Positions 7,167 through 14,407 of a stretch of 21,786 bases of DNA are shown here, in pieces. The notes beneath the pieces are model-generated. The model saw only the letters and a program-made list of their open reading frames with translations. It did not search any database and had not been told where the DNA came from. The translations under genes were made by a program, and so were the position numbers. Position 1 is the stretch's first letter; each line of letters starts with the position of its first letter. The DNA is from an uncultured Clostridia bacterium (lineage in GTDB: Bacteria > Bacillota > Clostridia > Christensenellales > Aristaeellaceae), in NCBI GenBank assembly GCA_934643825.1, contig CAKUCW010000044.1, positions 1 through 21,786 on the forward strand, given 5' to 3'.

Positions 7167-7208
7167 AAAAAGGTGAGAACGGGTTCATCCCATTCTCACC
7201 TTTTTTTA
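7167..7208. terminator. Bidirectional terminator between convergent genes
   Basis: A perfect 13-bp inverted repeat, AAAAAGGTGAGAA (7167-7179) and TTCTCACCTTTTT (7193-7205), with a 13-nt loop. A- and T-runs at the outer ends give a T-tail on both strands. It serves the anti-sigma gene on the plus strand and the gene ending at 7206 on the minus strand, whose stop codon touches the stem. The rest of 7028-7166 shows no gene. Confidence 0.92.
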
Positions 7209-8327
7209 TTTGGTTTCATCCAGCATGGAGTCAATCGCGTCCTCAATGGTTTCGGCAGTCTTCTGCCCCATCTCGCGGCTCAGCTCTTCGAGTTTGCGGA
7301 AGTTATTCTGCGAATCCGCTTCCTCCTGCATCCGCGCTTCGCGGTCTTCCGTGAATTCGGCGTTTGCAAAGATTCGCTGCATGCGTTCATCCGGATAATG
7401 CGCGTCGATGTATTCCTCAAACGCGTTGCCCGCCGGAACACCCGCACGACGCGCCGTCCAGCGCAGGGACGTGCACAGCGTCATCACGGAGTTGAACACC
7501 ATGAACACCAGCAGAGCCCATGTCAGCGGCTTGCCCAGCTTATTGGGGATTTTCAAAATCCACTTTGCCATGCGCGGATAGATATCCTTGATCCAGAAAA
7601 TGCCCAGAATACCCCAGAAAACGGAATACAGCAGGCAGATTCGCCCGTTCAGGTTGAACGGCATATTGCTGTAATCCCACGAGGTCGAGCCGAAGAACGT
7701 CTCCTGAAACCACGAACAGGCGTATTCCACGACCGAGCCGACCAGAAAACCGCCGACAAACGAAAAGATGCGCCCGCGGTTGCGGAAGCGATACAGCGCA
7801 CCGGTCAGGCAGAGCGCACCGATGCCGTAAACCAGATTGAACGGACCGTAGATCAAGCCGACGCGGCTCTCATAATGTCCGCGCTGAATCAGGCAATAGA
7901 GCGTTTCCAGCACGACACCCGCAAAGCAGCCGATAAAGAACACCCAAAACAGCTTATAAAACGTGATGCCCTGCGCAAAATGCGCTTCCTGCTTTTCCCG
8001 ATAGTCAATCTGCGCGTTGGTCGGCGCAGGCGGTAGGATACGGAGCTTCTTTTTCTTCTTTTTGTCGTATTGCTCGGTTTCCTTGAGCCGGGTTTCCACC
8101 TCGTCGATCAGTTCGTTGGTCTTTTGCAGTTTTCTGGCGATGACGTCGCGGTGCTTCGTCATCTCGGCAAGCTCTTCGCGAATCTTCGCGTAAAAAGCTT
8201 CCTTCTGCGCGTCGTTCATCGTTTCATCTGCGGCAAGCAAATCCATCTGCCGGCGCAGCTCTTTGTAGGATTCGTCTTCAAGCTCACTGAGTTCGTTTCT
8301 CAGGCGTTCGATTTCTTCTTCCGACAT
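7206..8327 (-). CDS. PF06541-type putative ABC-transporter permease, coiled-coil N-terminus
   Basis: 373 residues. Residues 1-95 are a charged coiled-coil region (MSEEEIERLRNELSELEDE... to KKKKKKL). About five membrane spans follow, near 122-143, 158-178, 187-205, 229-250 and 267-287. Residues 300-373 form a charged cytosolic tail. The conserved patches LIYGPFNLVYG and DYSNMPFNLNGRICLLYSVFWG match my memory of the PF06541 family (putative ABC-transporter type IV), which is common in Clostridia and of unproven function. No ATPase gene is nearby, so true transport is not supported here. The ATG follows AAGGAGGTCACCT. It lies 21 nt downstream of the hydrolase-like gene on the same strand and is probably co-transcribed with it. 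It ends in the terminator at 7167-7208. Confidence 0.82.
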   Translation of the reverse strand: MSEEEIERLRNELSELEDESYKELRRQMDLLAADETMNDAQKEAFYAKIREELAEMTKHRDVIARKLQKTNELIDEVETRLKETEQYDKKKKKKLRILPPAPTNAQIDYREKQEAHFAQGITFYKLFWVFFIGCFAGVVLETLYCLIQRGHYESRVGLIYGPFNLVYGIGALCLTGALYRFRNRGRIFSFVGGFLVGSVVEYACSWFQETFFGSTSWDYSNMPFNLNGRICLLYSVFWGILGIFWIKDIYPRMAKWILKIPNKLGKPLTWALLVFMVFNSVMTLCTSLRWTARRAGVPAGNAFEEYIDAHYPDERMQRIFANAEFTEDREARMQEEADSQNNFRKLEELSREMGQKTAETIEDAIDSMLDETK

Positions 8328-8348
8328 AGGTGACCTCCTTTTGATTCA

Positions 8349-9320
8349 TCATGGCTCATTTTCTTCAAGCTGTTCACGGAGAAACGCAAGCAGCGTATCA
8401 TAATACTGTTCCGGATCAACATAGCGTGCCATGCCATGCGTCGCGCCTTCGATCAGGCAGACCTGCGCACGGCTGCCCATCGCGGCGGCGATATCCTGCG
8501 CGACATAAGCAGGCGACTGCTCATCCAGCGTACCCGCAAAAAGCAGCGTCGGCACGCCGCCGCCCGCAAGCCGCGCTTCATCGATCCGTTCGAGCTTTTC
8601 TCCGAATGCCAGACGATATGCCGCACCCAGCAGCGCTTCCTCCAGCGCCCCGACAGGCTCGCCCGCATCCTCCAGCGTTTCCCTGGCGATTTGAGGGATA
8701 TCGAGCGTCGGGCTTTCTGCCGCAACAGCGGCAACAGCCTGCGGAAGACCCTTTTCCTGCGCGAGCAGAACGGCAAGCGCCCCTTCATCCTGCCCCATCA
8801 GCACGATGCGGGCGTCCGGCTTTTCGCCAAGCACCCAATCCACCCACGTCAGAATATCCTGTGCGTCCGCCGCACCGAGGGAAGAAAGCTCGCCGTCGCT
8901 TTTTCCGTGCGCATACAAGTCCGGCACAAGCACGCGATAACCCGCCAGCGACAATTCGCAGGCGACATCCAGCATCTGGCTGCCGTCCGTTCCCGCGCCG
9001 CCGTGAAAGAGAATCGCCCACGGCGCATCCGGATCGCCGGACAGCGGCGGGAATACCTGCCCGCAGAGCATGCCGCGTTCCGAGCGAACCGCGACCTCTT
9101 CAGAAGAAAGAACGCTGAGCCATCCGCTGATGCGCGGCTGGGTCTGCGCCTTCGTCATTTCCGCCTTCATATCAAACCGCGAAACCGCGGCTTCCTCTTC
9201 CGTTTGCGATGGTCTGCCGTCAAACGCCGTCCTCAGCAGGGCGCGGCTTTTAAGCGCCGCGGCGATGAGTACCGCCAAAACGAGCGCACATGTGCAGACC
9301 GCTATTGCGATCTTTTTCAG
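8349..9320 (-). CDS. Membrane-anchored alpha/beta-hydrolase-like protein, Asp at nucleophile site
   Basis: Alpha/beta-hydrolase fold of about 323 residues. The oxyanion motif HGGAG is near 106-110, VPDLYAHGKSDG near 133, an acid candidate in GTLDEQSP (Asp 266) and a His in GATHG (295). The nucleophile elbow reads GQDEG (176-180), so the usual Ser is Asp 178, as in dehalogenases and epoxide hydrolases. The substrate is unknown. I place the start at an unusual CTG (9318-9320): AAGGAGG (9330-9336) is 9 nt upstream, and this start gives LKKIAIAVCTCALVLAVLIAAALKS, a typical signal anchor. A TTG at 9278 is the nearest standard alternative and would give 309 residues, but it has no ribosome binding site and cuts the hydrophobic segment. 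A promoter lies at 9438-9466. The fold is sure, the activity is not. Confidence 0.85.
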   Translation of the reverse strand: MKKIAIAVCTCALVLAVLIAAALKSRALLRTAFDGRPSQTEEEAAVSRFDMKAEMTKAQTQPRISGWLSVLSSEEVAVRSERGMLCGQVFPPLSGDPDAPWAILFHGGAGTDGSQMLDVACELSLAGYRVLVPDLYAHGKSDGELSSLGAADAQDILTWVDWVLGEKPDARIVLMGQDEGALAVLLAQEKGLPQAVAAVAAESPTLDIPQIARETLEDAGEPVGALEEALLGAAYRLAFGEKLERIDEARLAGGGVPTLLFAGTLDEQSPAYVAQDIAAAMGSRAQVCLIEGATHGMARYVDPEQYYDTLLAFLREQLEENEP

Positions 9321-9437
9321 GATTCGTATCCTCCTTGATTTCGCTTTTTATGCTGTTCCAAAACCACGGTCATGGCTGCCGCAAAGCGAGATGCACGGCA
9401 GCATTCTGCATCTGAAACAGGGGACAAGCCTCGTGTC
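9321..9437 (-). other. Leader of the hydrolase gene with alternative hairpins
   Basis: From the start point predicted near 9431 to the CTG start, the leader is about 110 nt. It can form a hairpin with arms CTGCCG (9376-9381) and CGGCAG (9396-9401), or one with arms GATGCA (9390-9395) and TGCATC (9407-9412). The two overlap, so they exclude each other. No known riboswitch was recognised. Confidence 0.35.
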
Positions 9438-9466
9438 AGTATATCATGCCTGCCGCTGAATTTCAA
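9438..9466 (-). promoter_or_regulatory. Sigma-A promoter of the hydrolase-PF06541 operon
   Basis: On the minus strand TTGAAA (9461-9466), 17 nt, TATACT (9438-9443). The -35 lies inside the last codons of the upstream gene (ending at 9444). This gives the hydrolase pair its own start point even though all three genes point the same way. Confidence 0.72.
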
Positions 9467-9782
9467 CCTCGACGCACCCCAGTTCTTCCCCTGCCAAAAA
9501 CATGCGCACCTGTGCCCCGCCGACTGCCTGCTGAACCAGACGCAGATTCCGCCAGTCTTCCCGCGTCATTTGCCGCATGCCCTCCGGGTGATTGCTCATC
9601 AGCCAGACCTGAGCCGCATCTTTCGCCACGATCATCTCTCCATCCGGGAAATATGTGTCGAACTGAAACAGCTCGATCACCTCTCCCTCTCGGTTCAGCG
9701 AAATCACTGCCGAAAACGTTACATACACCCGTGCCATCAGCCGTTGAGCCCATTCCTTCGGCGTCGCTTGCCCGTTCAGCAA
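9444..9782 (-). CDS. Unrecognised 112-residue protein
   Basis: I do not recognise this protein. Translation probably begins at TTG 9782, because AAGGAGG (9791-9797) lies 8 nt upstream and a promoter (9816-9843) places the transcript start near 9809. The longer reading from a TTG at 9866 would begin upstream of that promoter. The product starts MLNGQATPKEWAQRLMARVY and has an alternating beta-like middle (VTFSAVISLNREGEVIELFQFDTYFPDGEMIVAKD) and a C-terminal strand pair (AQVRMFLAGEELGCVEVEIQ). There is no signal peptide or membrane segment, so it is likely cytosolic. It is divergent from the TetR-type gene, with a perfect inverted repeat between them, so it could be a TetR target. A function cannot be given. 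Confidence 0.6.
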   Translation of the reverse strand: MLNGQATPKEWAQRLMARVYVTFSAVISLNREGEVIELFQFDTYFPDGEMIVAKDAAQVWLMSNHPEGMRQMTREDWRNLRLVQQAVGGAQVRMFLAGEELGCVEVEIQRQA

Positions 9783-9815
9783 TGTCCGCGCCTCCTTCGT
9801 TATTTCATGGTTTTT

Positions 9816-9843
9816 CTTATATTTTATCCCTGCCGATTCGCAA
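9816..9843 (-). promoter_or_regulatory. Probable promoter of the 112-residue protein gene
   Basis: On the minus strand TTGCGA (9838-9843), 16 nt, TATAAG (9816-9821). The start point would be near 9809, a short distance before the AAGGAGG at 9791-9797, which supports the TTG start at 9782. Confidence 0.55.
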
Positions 9844-9890
9844 AAAACAGTGTCCGCAGGTTGCAACCCGTCTATCAGCTCTCCATTGGT

Positions 9891-9921
9891 ATATAGAATT
9901 CATATAAATACAATTCTATAT
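9891..9921. promoter_or_regulatory. Perfect 10-bp inverted repeat, candidate TetR operator
   Basis: ATATAGAATT (9891-9900) and AATTCTATAT (9912-9921) are exact reverse complements separated by 11 nt, so the half-site centres are 21 bp apart, two helical turns. The repeat sits between two divergent genes, 20 bp upstream of the -35 of the TetR gene. Both strands lack a T-run typical of a terminator. An operator for the adjacent regulator is the simplest reading. Confidence 0.6.
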
Positions 9922-9941
9922 TGAACCGCGTGCGGCTTTTG

Positions 9942-9970
9942 TTGACGAAGTCTCAAAAAGAAGGTACAAT
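9942..9970 (+). promoter_or_regulatory. Sigma-A promoter of the TetR-type gene
   Basis: TTGACG (9942-9947), 17 nt, TACAAT (9965-9970). The AGAGGTG ribosome binding site and the ATG at 9997 follow. Confidence 0.82.
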
Positions 9971-9996
9971 AGACAGCAGAGAAAAGAGGTGTACGA

Positions 9997-10602
9997 ATGT
10001 CAAATACAACCAAGCGCATGCTGTCCCTCTCCCTGAAAAAGCTTCTGGCGAAAACTACACTGGACAACATCACCATTCAGGATATCACCGACGACGCAGA
10101 AGTCAGCCGGAAAACATTCTATTATCACTTTCAGGATATTTACGCCCTGCTTGAATGGACGCTTTCCGAAGACTGCCGATACCTTCTTGAAAGCAAGGTC
10201 AAACGAGGCGACTGGCAGGAGAGCATCGTCACGCTCTTCGAATACATGCAGGAAAACCGTTTGATTATTCTCAATGCCTTCCATAGTTTGGAGCGGGATA
10301 CGCTGGAACACGAGGTTTTCAGCATTCTTTCCCCTCTGCTCTTCGACCTTTTAAATGCGCAGCCGAATTTTGAACTTCTGAACGATGAAGATCAGCGGTT
10401 CATCGTCAGCGTATACGGTCTTGGGGTCACCGGGCTGCTCCTTCGCTGGATTTCAACCGACATGCTCGCCCCGTCCGAGCCGCTTATCCGTCAGCTCTAT
10501 CGGCTGGCAAGCGGCAGTCTGGACGGCATCATCCAGCGCTTTTTAGCCACGGAAGATTCCCCGATTGATTTTCCGCCCGACAATTCCGTTAAGAAACCTT
10601 AA
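9997..10602 (+). CDS. TetR/AcrR-family regulator, DhaS-like C-terminus
   Basis: 201 residues. The N-terminal helix-turn-helix is clear, about residues 24-48 (ITIQDITDDAEVSRKTFYYHFQDIYALL), the TetR-family DNA-binding signature. The C-terminal helical domain (about 70-185, including YMQENRLIILNAFHSLERD and VTGLLLRWIS) resembles the TetR_C_8/DhaS-like group. The ligand is unknown. The gene has its own promoter (9942-9970), a likely operator (9891-9921), and lies on the same strand 148 bp before the radical SAM gene, with a hairpin between. It may control itself, the divergent gene at 9444-9782, the radical SAM-metK unit, or several of these. Confidence 0.92.
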   Translation: MSNTTKRMLSLSLKKLLAKTTLDNITIQDITDDAEVSRKTFYYHFQDIYALLEWTLSEDCRYLLESKVKRGDWQESIVTLFEYMQENRLIILNAFHSLERDTLEHEVFSILSPLLFDLLNAQPNFELLNDEDQRFIVSVYGLGVTGLLLRWISTDMLAPSEPLIRQLYRLASGSLDGIIQRFLATEDSPIDFPPDNSVKKP

Positions 10603-10629
10603 CGCAAATTCGACCGAATGTGTCATTTT

Positions 10630-10694
10630 TACCCAAAACATTTCCCTCTATCCCAAATTGGGACAGGGGATTCGTTTTGGGTATTTCTTTATTT
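10630..10694 (+). terminator. Large hairpin between the TetR and radical SAM genes
   Basis: TACCCAAAAC (10630-10639) pairs exactly with GTTTTGGGTA (10674-10683). The stem continues imperfectly through TCCC/GGGA to TCCCA/TGGGA around an AAT loop, 54 nt in all. The T-rich tail TATTTCTTTATTTT follows on the plus strand, so it probably ends the TetR transcript. It is longer than most terminators and could also act in the leader or promoter region of the next gene. Confidence 0.6.
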
Positions 10695-10706
10695 TCACCC
10701 GTAAGG

Positions 10707-10712
10707 TATACT
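10707..10712 (+). promoter_or_regulatory. Possible -10 box of the radical SAM-metK unit
   Basis: TATACT lies 38 nt before the radical SAM ATG, and the AAAGGAG site is at 10736-10742. No good -35 is found 16-18 nt upstream (TTTCTT is the nearest), so this promoter may be weak or activator dependent. No SAM riboswitch is visible in 10603-10750. Confidence 0.35.
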
Positions 10713-10750
10713 GACGCCATAAAAACACATACAACAAAGGAGTGTGTCTT

Positions 10751-12133
10751 ATGGGTATCGCAGATTCCATGAAAAAAGTTGCGTTCAGCACTGCGCTGAA
10801 CTATATCGGCAAAGATCCCGAAAACAATGCGCCCAAGCTGATGGCATGGGTGGATAAGTTCGCGGGCGATGGTCCGAACAGCTTCCCGACTCAGCGTGCC
10901 GCTGTCCGCAACGTCATCAACGACAAGGACAACAACATGCACAAGCTCGTCATGGACATCATGAAGGACACCGATCCCGAGGTTCTGAAGGCGACGTTCA
11001 TGAACTTCTTCCTCAACGCCAACATCATCGGCTGGCCCAAGCAGGAAGAGATGCGCAAGAAGTACAACTGCAACATTCCGTGGGCAATTCTGCTTGACCC
11101 GACCTCTGCCTGCAACCTGCACTGCACCGGCTGCTGGGCGGCTGAATACGGCAACCGCCTGAACCTGACGTTTGATGAGATCGACTCCATCATCACGCAG
11201 GGCAAGGAACTCGGCGTCTATATGTACATCTACACCGGCGGCGAACCGCTTGTTCGTAAGAAGGATCTGATTGCCATCTGCAACAAGCACTCCGACTGCC
11301 AGTTCCTCTCCTTCACCAACGGCACGCTCATCGACGAAGAATTCGCCAACGAGATGCTCCGCGTGAAGAACTTCATCCCGGCGATCAGCCTGGAGGGCTT
11401 TGAGTCCGCGACCGACGGCCGCCGCGGAAACGGCGTCTTCGAGAAGGCGACCCACGCCATGAAGCTGCTGCACGACAAGCACCTGCCGTTCGGCATCTCC
11501 GCCTGCTACACCAGCGCGAACATCGATTCCATCGCTTCCGATGAGTATATCGACTTCATCTGCGGTTTGGGCGCCCGCTTCATCTGGTACTTCCACTATA
11601 TGCCGGTCGGCAACGACGCCGCTCCGCAGCTCCTGCCGAATCCGGAACAGCGCGAATACATGTATCATCGTATCCGCGAGATCCGCGCAACCAAGCCGAT
11701 CTTCGCGATGGACTTCCAGAACGACGGCGAGTATGTCGGCGGCTGCATCGCCGGTGGTCGCCGCTACCTGCACATCAACGCCAACGGCGACGTCGATCCG
11801 TGCGTGTTCATCCACTACTCCAACGCGAACATCCGCAGCTGCACGCTGCTTGAGGCGCTCCAGAGCCCGATCTTCATGGCGTATCACGATGGTCAGCCGT
11901 TCAACAAAAACCATCTGCGTCCGTGCCCGATGCTCGAGAACCCGGATATGCTGCGTGAAATCGTCAAAAAGACCGGCGCACACTCCACCGACCCGCAGTC
12001 TCCGGAAACGGCAGAGCATCTGTGCGAAAAGTGCGACGAGTATGCAAAGAATTGGCAGCCCACCGCTGACCGCCTCTGGGCGTGCAGCCACGACTGCTCG
12101 ACCTGCGGCGCAGGCTGCGGAAAGAAGGACTAA
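10751..12133 (+). CDS. Radical SAM enzyme of unknown substrate, Cys-rich C-terminus
   Basis: 460 residues. Residues 1-110 are a helical N-terminal extension (starting MGIADSMKKVAFSTALNYIG). The radical SAM barrel follows, with the cluster motif CNLHCTGC (Cys 121, 125, 128; CX3CX2C), GGEP near 163-166, and ISLEGF near 212-217. The C-terminal third has further Cys in GGCIAGG (332), DPCVF (351), RPCPM (392) and LCEKC (425, 428), suggesting a SPASM-like auxiliary cluster. The last residues carry CSHDCSTCGAGC (445-456). The ATG at 10751 fits AAAGGAG 8 nt upstream. I recall close relatives in many Clostridia but no proven substrate. Some radical SAM enzymes in this phylum modify lipids or peptides, and neither is shown here. 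metK starts 2 nt after the stop. Confidence 0.92.
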   Translation: MGIADSMKKVAFSTALNYIGKDPENNAPKLMAWVDKFAGDGPNSFPTQRAAVRNVINDKDNNMHKLVMDIMKDTDPEVLKATFMNFFLNANIIGWPKQEEMRKKYNCNIPWAILLDPTSACNLHCTGCWAAEYGNRLNLTFDEIDSIITQGKELGVYMYIYTGGEPLVRKKDLIAICNKHSDCQFLSFTNGTLIDEEFANEMLRVKNFIPAISLEGFESATDGRRGNGVFEKATHAMKLLHDKHLPFGISACYTSANIDSIASDEYIDFICGLGARFIWYFHYMPVGNDAAPQLLPNPEQREYMYHRIREIRATKPIFAMDFQNDGEYVGGCIAGGRRYLHINANGDVDPCVFIHYSNANIRSCTLLEALQSPIFMAYHDGQPFNKNHLRPCPMLENPDMLREIVKKTGAHSTDPQSPETAEHLCEKCDEYAKNWQPTADRLWACSHDCSTCGAGCGKKD

Positions 12134-12135
12134 CT

Positions 12136-13281
12136 ATGCACACGCTGTTTACCTCTGAAAGCGTTACGAAGGGACATCCCGATAAAGTCTGCGACCAGAT
12201 CGCCGACGCGATTCTCGACGCGCTGCTGGCTCAGGATCCGATGAGCCACGTCGCCTGCGAAGTGACCGCCATCACCGATGCGGTTCACATCTTCGGCGAG
12301 ATCACCACGACCGCCAAGGTCGATTACGAGCAGATTGCCCGCGACACCATCCGCTCCATCGGCTACACTGAAGCGGGTCACGGCTTTGACGCGGATACCT
12401 GCAAGATCACTGTTGACCTCCACGAGCAGAGCCCGGATATCAACATGGGCGTCTCCCGCGAAATCGAAGAAAACGCGGGCGCGGGCGATCAGGGCATGAT
12501 GTTCGGTTATGCCTGCCGCGAAACCGAAAGCCTGATGCCCCTGCCGATCGAGCTGGCGCATGCGCTGACCCGTCGTCTGGCTTACGTCCGCGAGATGCAC
12601 ATCCTGCCGGACATCCTGCCGGACGGCAAGGCGCAGGTTTCCGTTGAATACGACGAAGCCGGCAAGCCGGTTCGCATCGACACCGTCGTCGTTTCCACCC
12701 AGCATACCGATGCCATCAGCGAGAACGAGCTGCGTACCGCCATCATCGACGAGGTCATCTCCCGCGCTCTGCCCAGCGATATGCTCGACGCGAACACCCG
12801 CATTTTCGTCAACCCGACCGGACGCTTCCTCATCGGCGGTCCTGCGGGTGACAGCGGTCTGACCGGTCGCAAGCTCATCGTCGATACCTACGGCGGATAC
12901 GCCCATCACGGCGGCGGCGCTTTCTCCGGCAAGGATTCCAGCAAAGTCGATCGCAGCGCGGCTTACATGGCACGCTACATCGCCAAGAACATCGTTGCCG
13001 CCGGTCTGGCTGACCGCTGCGAAGTGCAGCTCTCCTACGCCATCGGCGTTGCCGAGCCGGTTTCCGTGCTGATCGATACGTTCGGCACTGAGAAGGTCGC
13101 GAAGGAAAAGATCCAGGAGCTGGTTTCCGGCGTGGATATGCGTCCGGCTGCCATCATCAAGCGCTTCGACCTGCGCAGCCCGAATTTCAGCAAGGTTTCC
13201 TGCTACGGTCACTTCGGCACAAACGCCAAGGATATGCCGTGGGAAAAGACCGATCTCGCCGAGGAATGGAAGAACGCTTAA
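12136..13281 (+). CDS. metK: S-adenosylmethionine synthase
   Basis: Makes S-adenosylmethionine from methionine and ATP in the cytosol. The 381-residue protein is close to the usual 380-400. Family motifs are intact: GHPDKVCDQIADAILDA near 13-29, GAGDQGMMFGYA near 115-126, and the phosphate loop GGGAFSGKDSSKVDRSAAY near 259-277. The ATG at 12136 lies 2 nt after the radical SAM stop, and its AAGAAGGA site is inside the end of that gene, so the two are translationally coupled. No SAM or S-box riboswitch is present upstream. An in-frame start at 12082, inside the upstream gene, is rejected because the protein family begins at MHTLFTSESVTKGHPDK. A strong terminator follows. Confidence 0.97.
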   Translation: MHTLFTSESVTKGHPDKVCDQIADAILDALLAQDPMSHVACEVTAITDAVHIFGEITTTAKVDYEQIARDTIRSIGYTEAGHGFDADTCKITVDLHEQSPDINMGVSREIEENAGAGDQGMMFGYACRETESLMPLPIELAHALTRRLAYVREMHILPDILPDGKAQVSVEYDEAGKPVRIDTVVVSTQHTDAISENELRTAIIDEVISRALPSDMLDANTRIFVNPTGRFLIGGPAGDSGLTGRKLIVDTYGGYAHHGGGAFSGKDSSKVDRSAAYMARYIAKNIVAAGLADRCEVQLSYAIGVAEPVSVLIDTFGTEKVAKEKIQELVSGVDMRPAAIIKRFDLRSPNFSKVSCYGHFGTNAKDMPWEKTDLAEEWKNA

Positions 13282-13329
13282 TCCATTTTTCTCCCTCAAA
13301 CAACCTCCCATATTTCCTCTCCAATAGCG

Positions 13330-13371
13330 AAAAGGCTTGTCGTCTGCTTAAACAGAGGGCAAGCCTTTTTT
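13330..13371 (+). terminator. Terminator after metK, probably bidirectional
   Basis: AAAAGGCTTG (13330-13339) pairs with CAAGCCTTTT (13360-13369), and the T-run continues to 13371. It lies between the convergent metK and LysR-type genes. The minus strand also has a short T-run after the stem. Confidence 0.85.
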
Positions 13372-13434
13372 GCGTGTAGATGCGATTTTCATCTCGCTGA
13401 ATTTCTTTGTGTCTACGGAACGGATCATTCGAAA

Positions 13435-14361
13435 TCAATCCGTTATTTCTTCCCCCTGCATATCTCCGACGACCCGATGCAGGATGTCCAAATACATCTG
13501 TCCCAACGCCGTCGGGCGATAATCCTTATGGGTAATCACGCCGATATGGATGACCTCATTGACCTCCAGCGGGATCGAAATGATGTCGTCGCCGCGCAGA
13601 TACGACGGGCAAATACCGGACGAGATGGTATACCCATCCGTGCCGGTCATCAAATCGATGATCGTACCTTTATCCGTCACCTTGATGCTCTTCTCATGGT
13701 TCAGCGTAGACAGAATCTCCTCCGAATAATAGAACGAGTTCTGATCCCCCTGTTCATAGGTCAGGCAGGGCAGCGTTTCCAAATCCTTGAGCGTCACGCT
13801 CTCCCGCCCCGCAAGAGGGTTATTCCGCCCGATGAAAATATGCGGTCTGGCAGAAAAAAGCTCCGAAAAGACGAGATTCGATTCGCGCAGCGTCTTTTTG
13901 ATGACCGCTTCATTAAACGAACAGAGATAAATGACGCCCATTTCGCTGCGCAGATGGCGCACATCCATGATGGTGTCGTATGTTTTTCCTTCACGGAGTA
14001 TGAATTCGTAGGATTTGCCGCCCTGTGCGCGAACAAGTTCGACGAACGCGCTGGATGTAAAGGAGTAATGCTGTGTCGATACGGAAAAGCGCCGGCGCGT
14101 CGCGGAATGCGCAATATACTTATCCTCGATCAGCGCCGCCTGCTGAACAACCTGCCTCGCATAGCCCAAAAACTCCACACCTTCCTGCGTCAGCAGAATG
14201 CCCCGGCTGTTGCGCAAAAAGATGGTCGTTCCCGTTTCCTCCTCCAAATCGCGAATAGCCGCAGAAAGGCTCGGCTGCGCAATAAAAAGCGATTTGGCGG
14301 CTTCGGTGATCGAGCCGCGTTCGGCGACCTCGACGACATATTTCAGCTGTTGAAGTGTCAT
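13435..14361 (-). CDS. LysR-family transcriptional regulator
   Basis: 308 residues with the standard LysR layout: the N-terminal winged helix-turn-helix (about 2-60, MTLQQLKYVVEVAERGSITEAA... to SLSAAIRDLEEETGTTIFLR) and a two-lobed effector-binding domain (about 90-300). The effector cannot be read from the sequence. The ATG follows GAAAGGAACGCAGAT. It is convergent with metK and not divergent from a likely target, because the yhaN terminator lies just upstream, so its target is open. The promoter at 14408-14436 is bracketed by an inverted repeat, which suggests self-control. Confidence 0.94.
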   Translation of the reverse strand: MTLQQLKYVVEVAERGSITEAAKSLFIAQPSLSAAIRDLEEETGTTIFLRNSRGILLTQEGVEFLGYARQVVQQAALIEDKYIAHSATRRRFSVSTQHYSFTSSAFVELVRAQGGKSYEFILREGKTYDTIMDVRHLRSEMGVIYLCSFNEAVIKKTLRESNLVFSELFSARPHIFIGRNNPLAGRESVTLKDLETLPCLTYEQGDQNSFYYSEEILSTLNHEKSIKVTDKGTIIDLMTGTDGYTISSGICPSYLRGDDIISIPLEVNEVIHIGVITHKDYRPTALGQMYLDILHRVVGDMQGEEITD

Positions 14362-14407
14362 ATCTGCGTTCCTTTCACAGAAAATGGATTCGAGATGTTC
14401 TCTCTTT

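Noticed and set aside
8436..9338. 300-residue plus-strand frame opposite the hydrolase-like gene
   Set aside because: The minus strand has the alpha/beta-hydrolase motifs, promoter and ribosome binding site; the plus frame has none.
10603..10750. Search for a SAM (S-box) riboswitch before the radical SAM-metK unit
   Set aside because: The gap is short and holds one simple hairpin; no multi-helix SAM riboswitch core was recognised.
10589..12091. 500-residue minus-strand frame opposite the radical SAM gene
   Set aside because: The radical SAM motifs and ribosome binding site on the plus strand are decisive; the antisense product has no motif.
12130..13311. 393-residue minus-strand frame opposite metK
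   Set aside because: metK is certain on the plus strand; this is its shadow.
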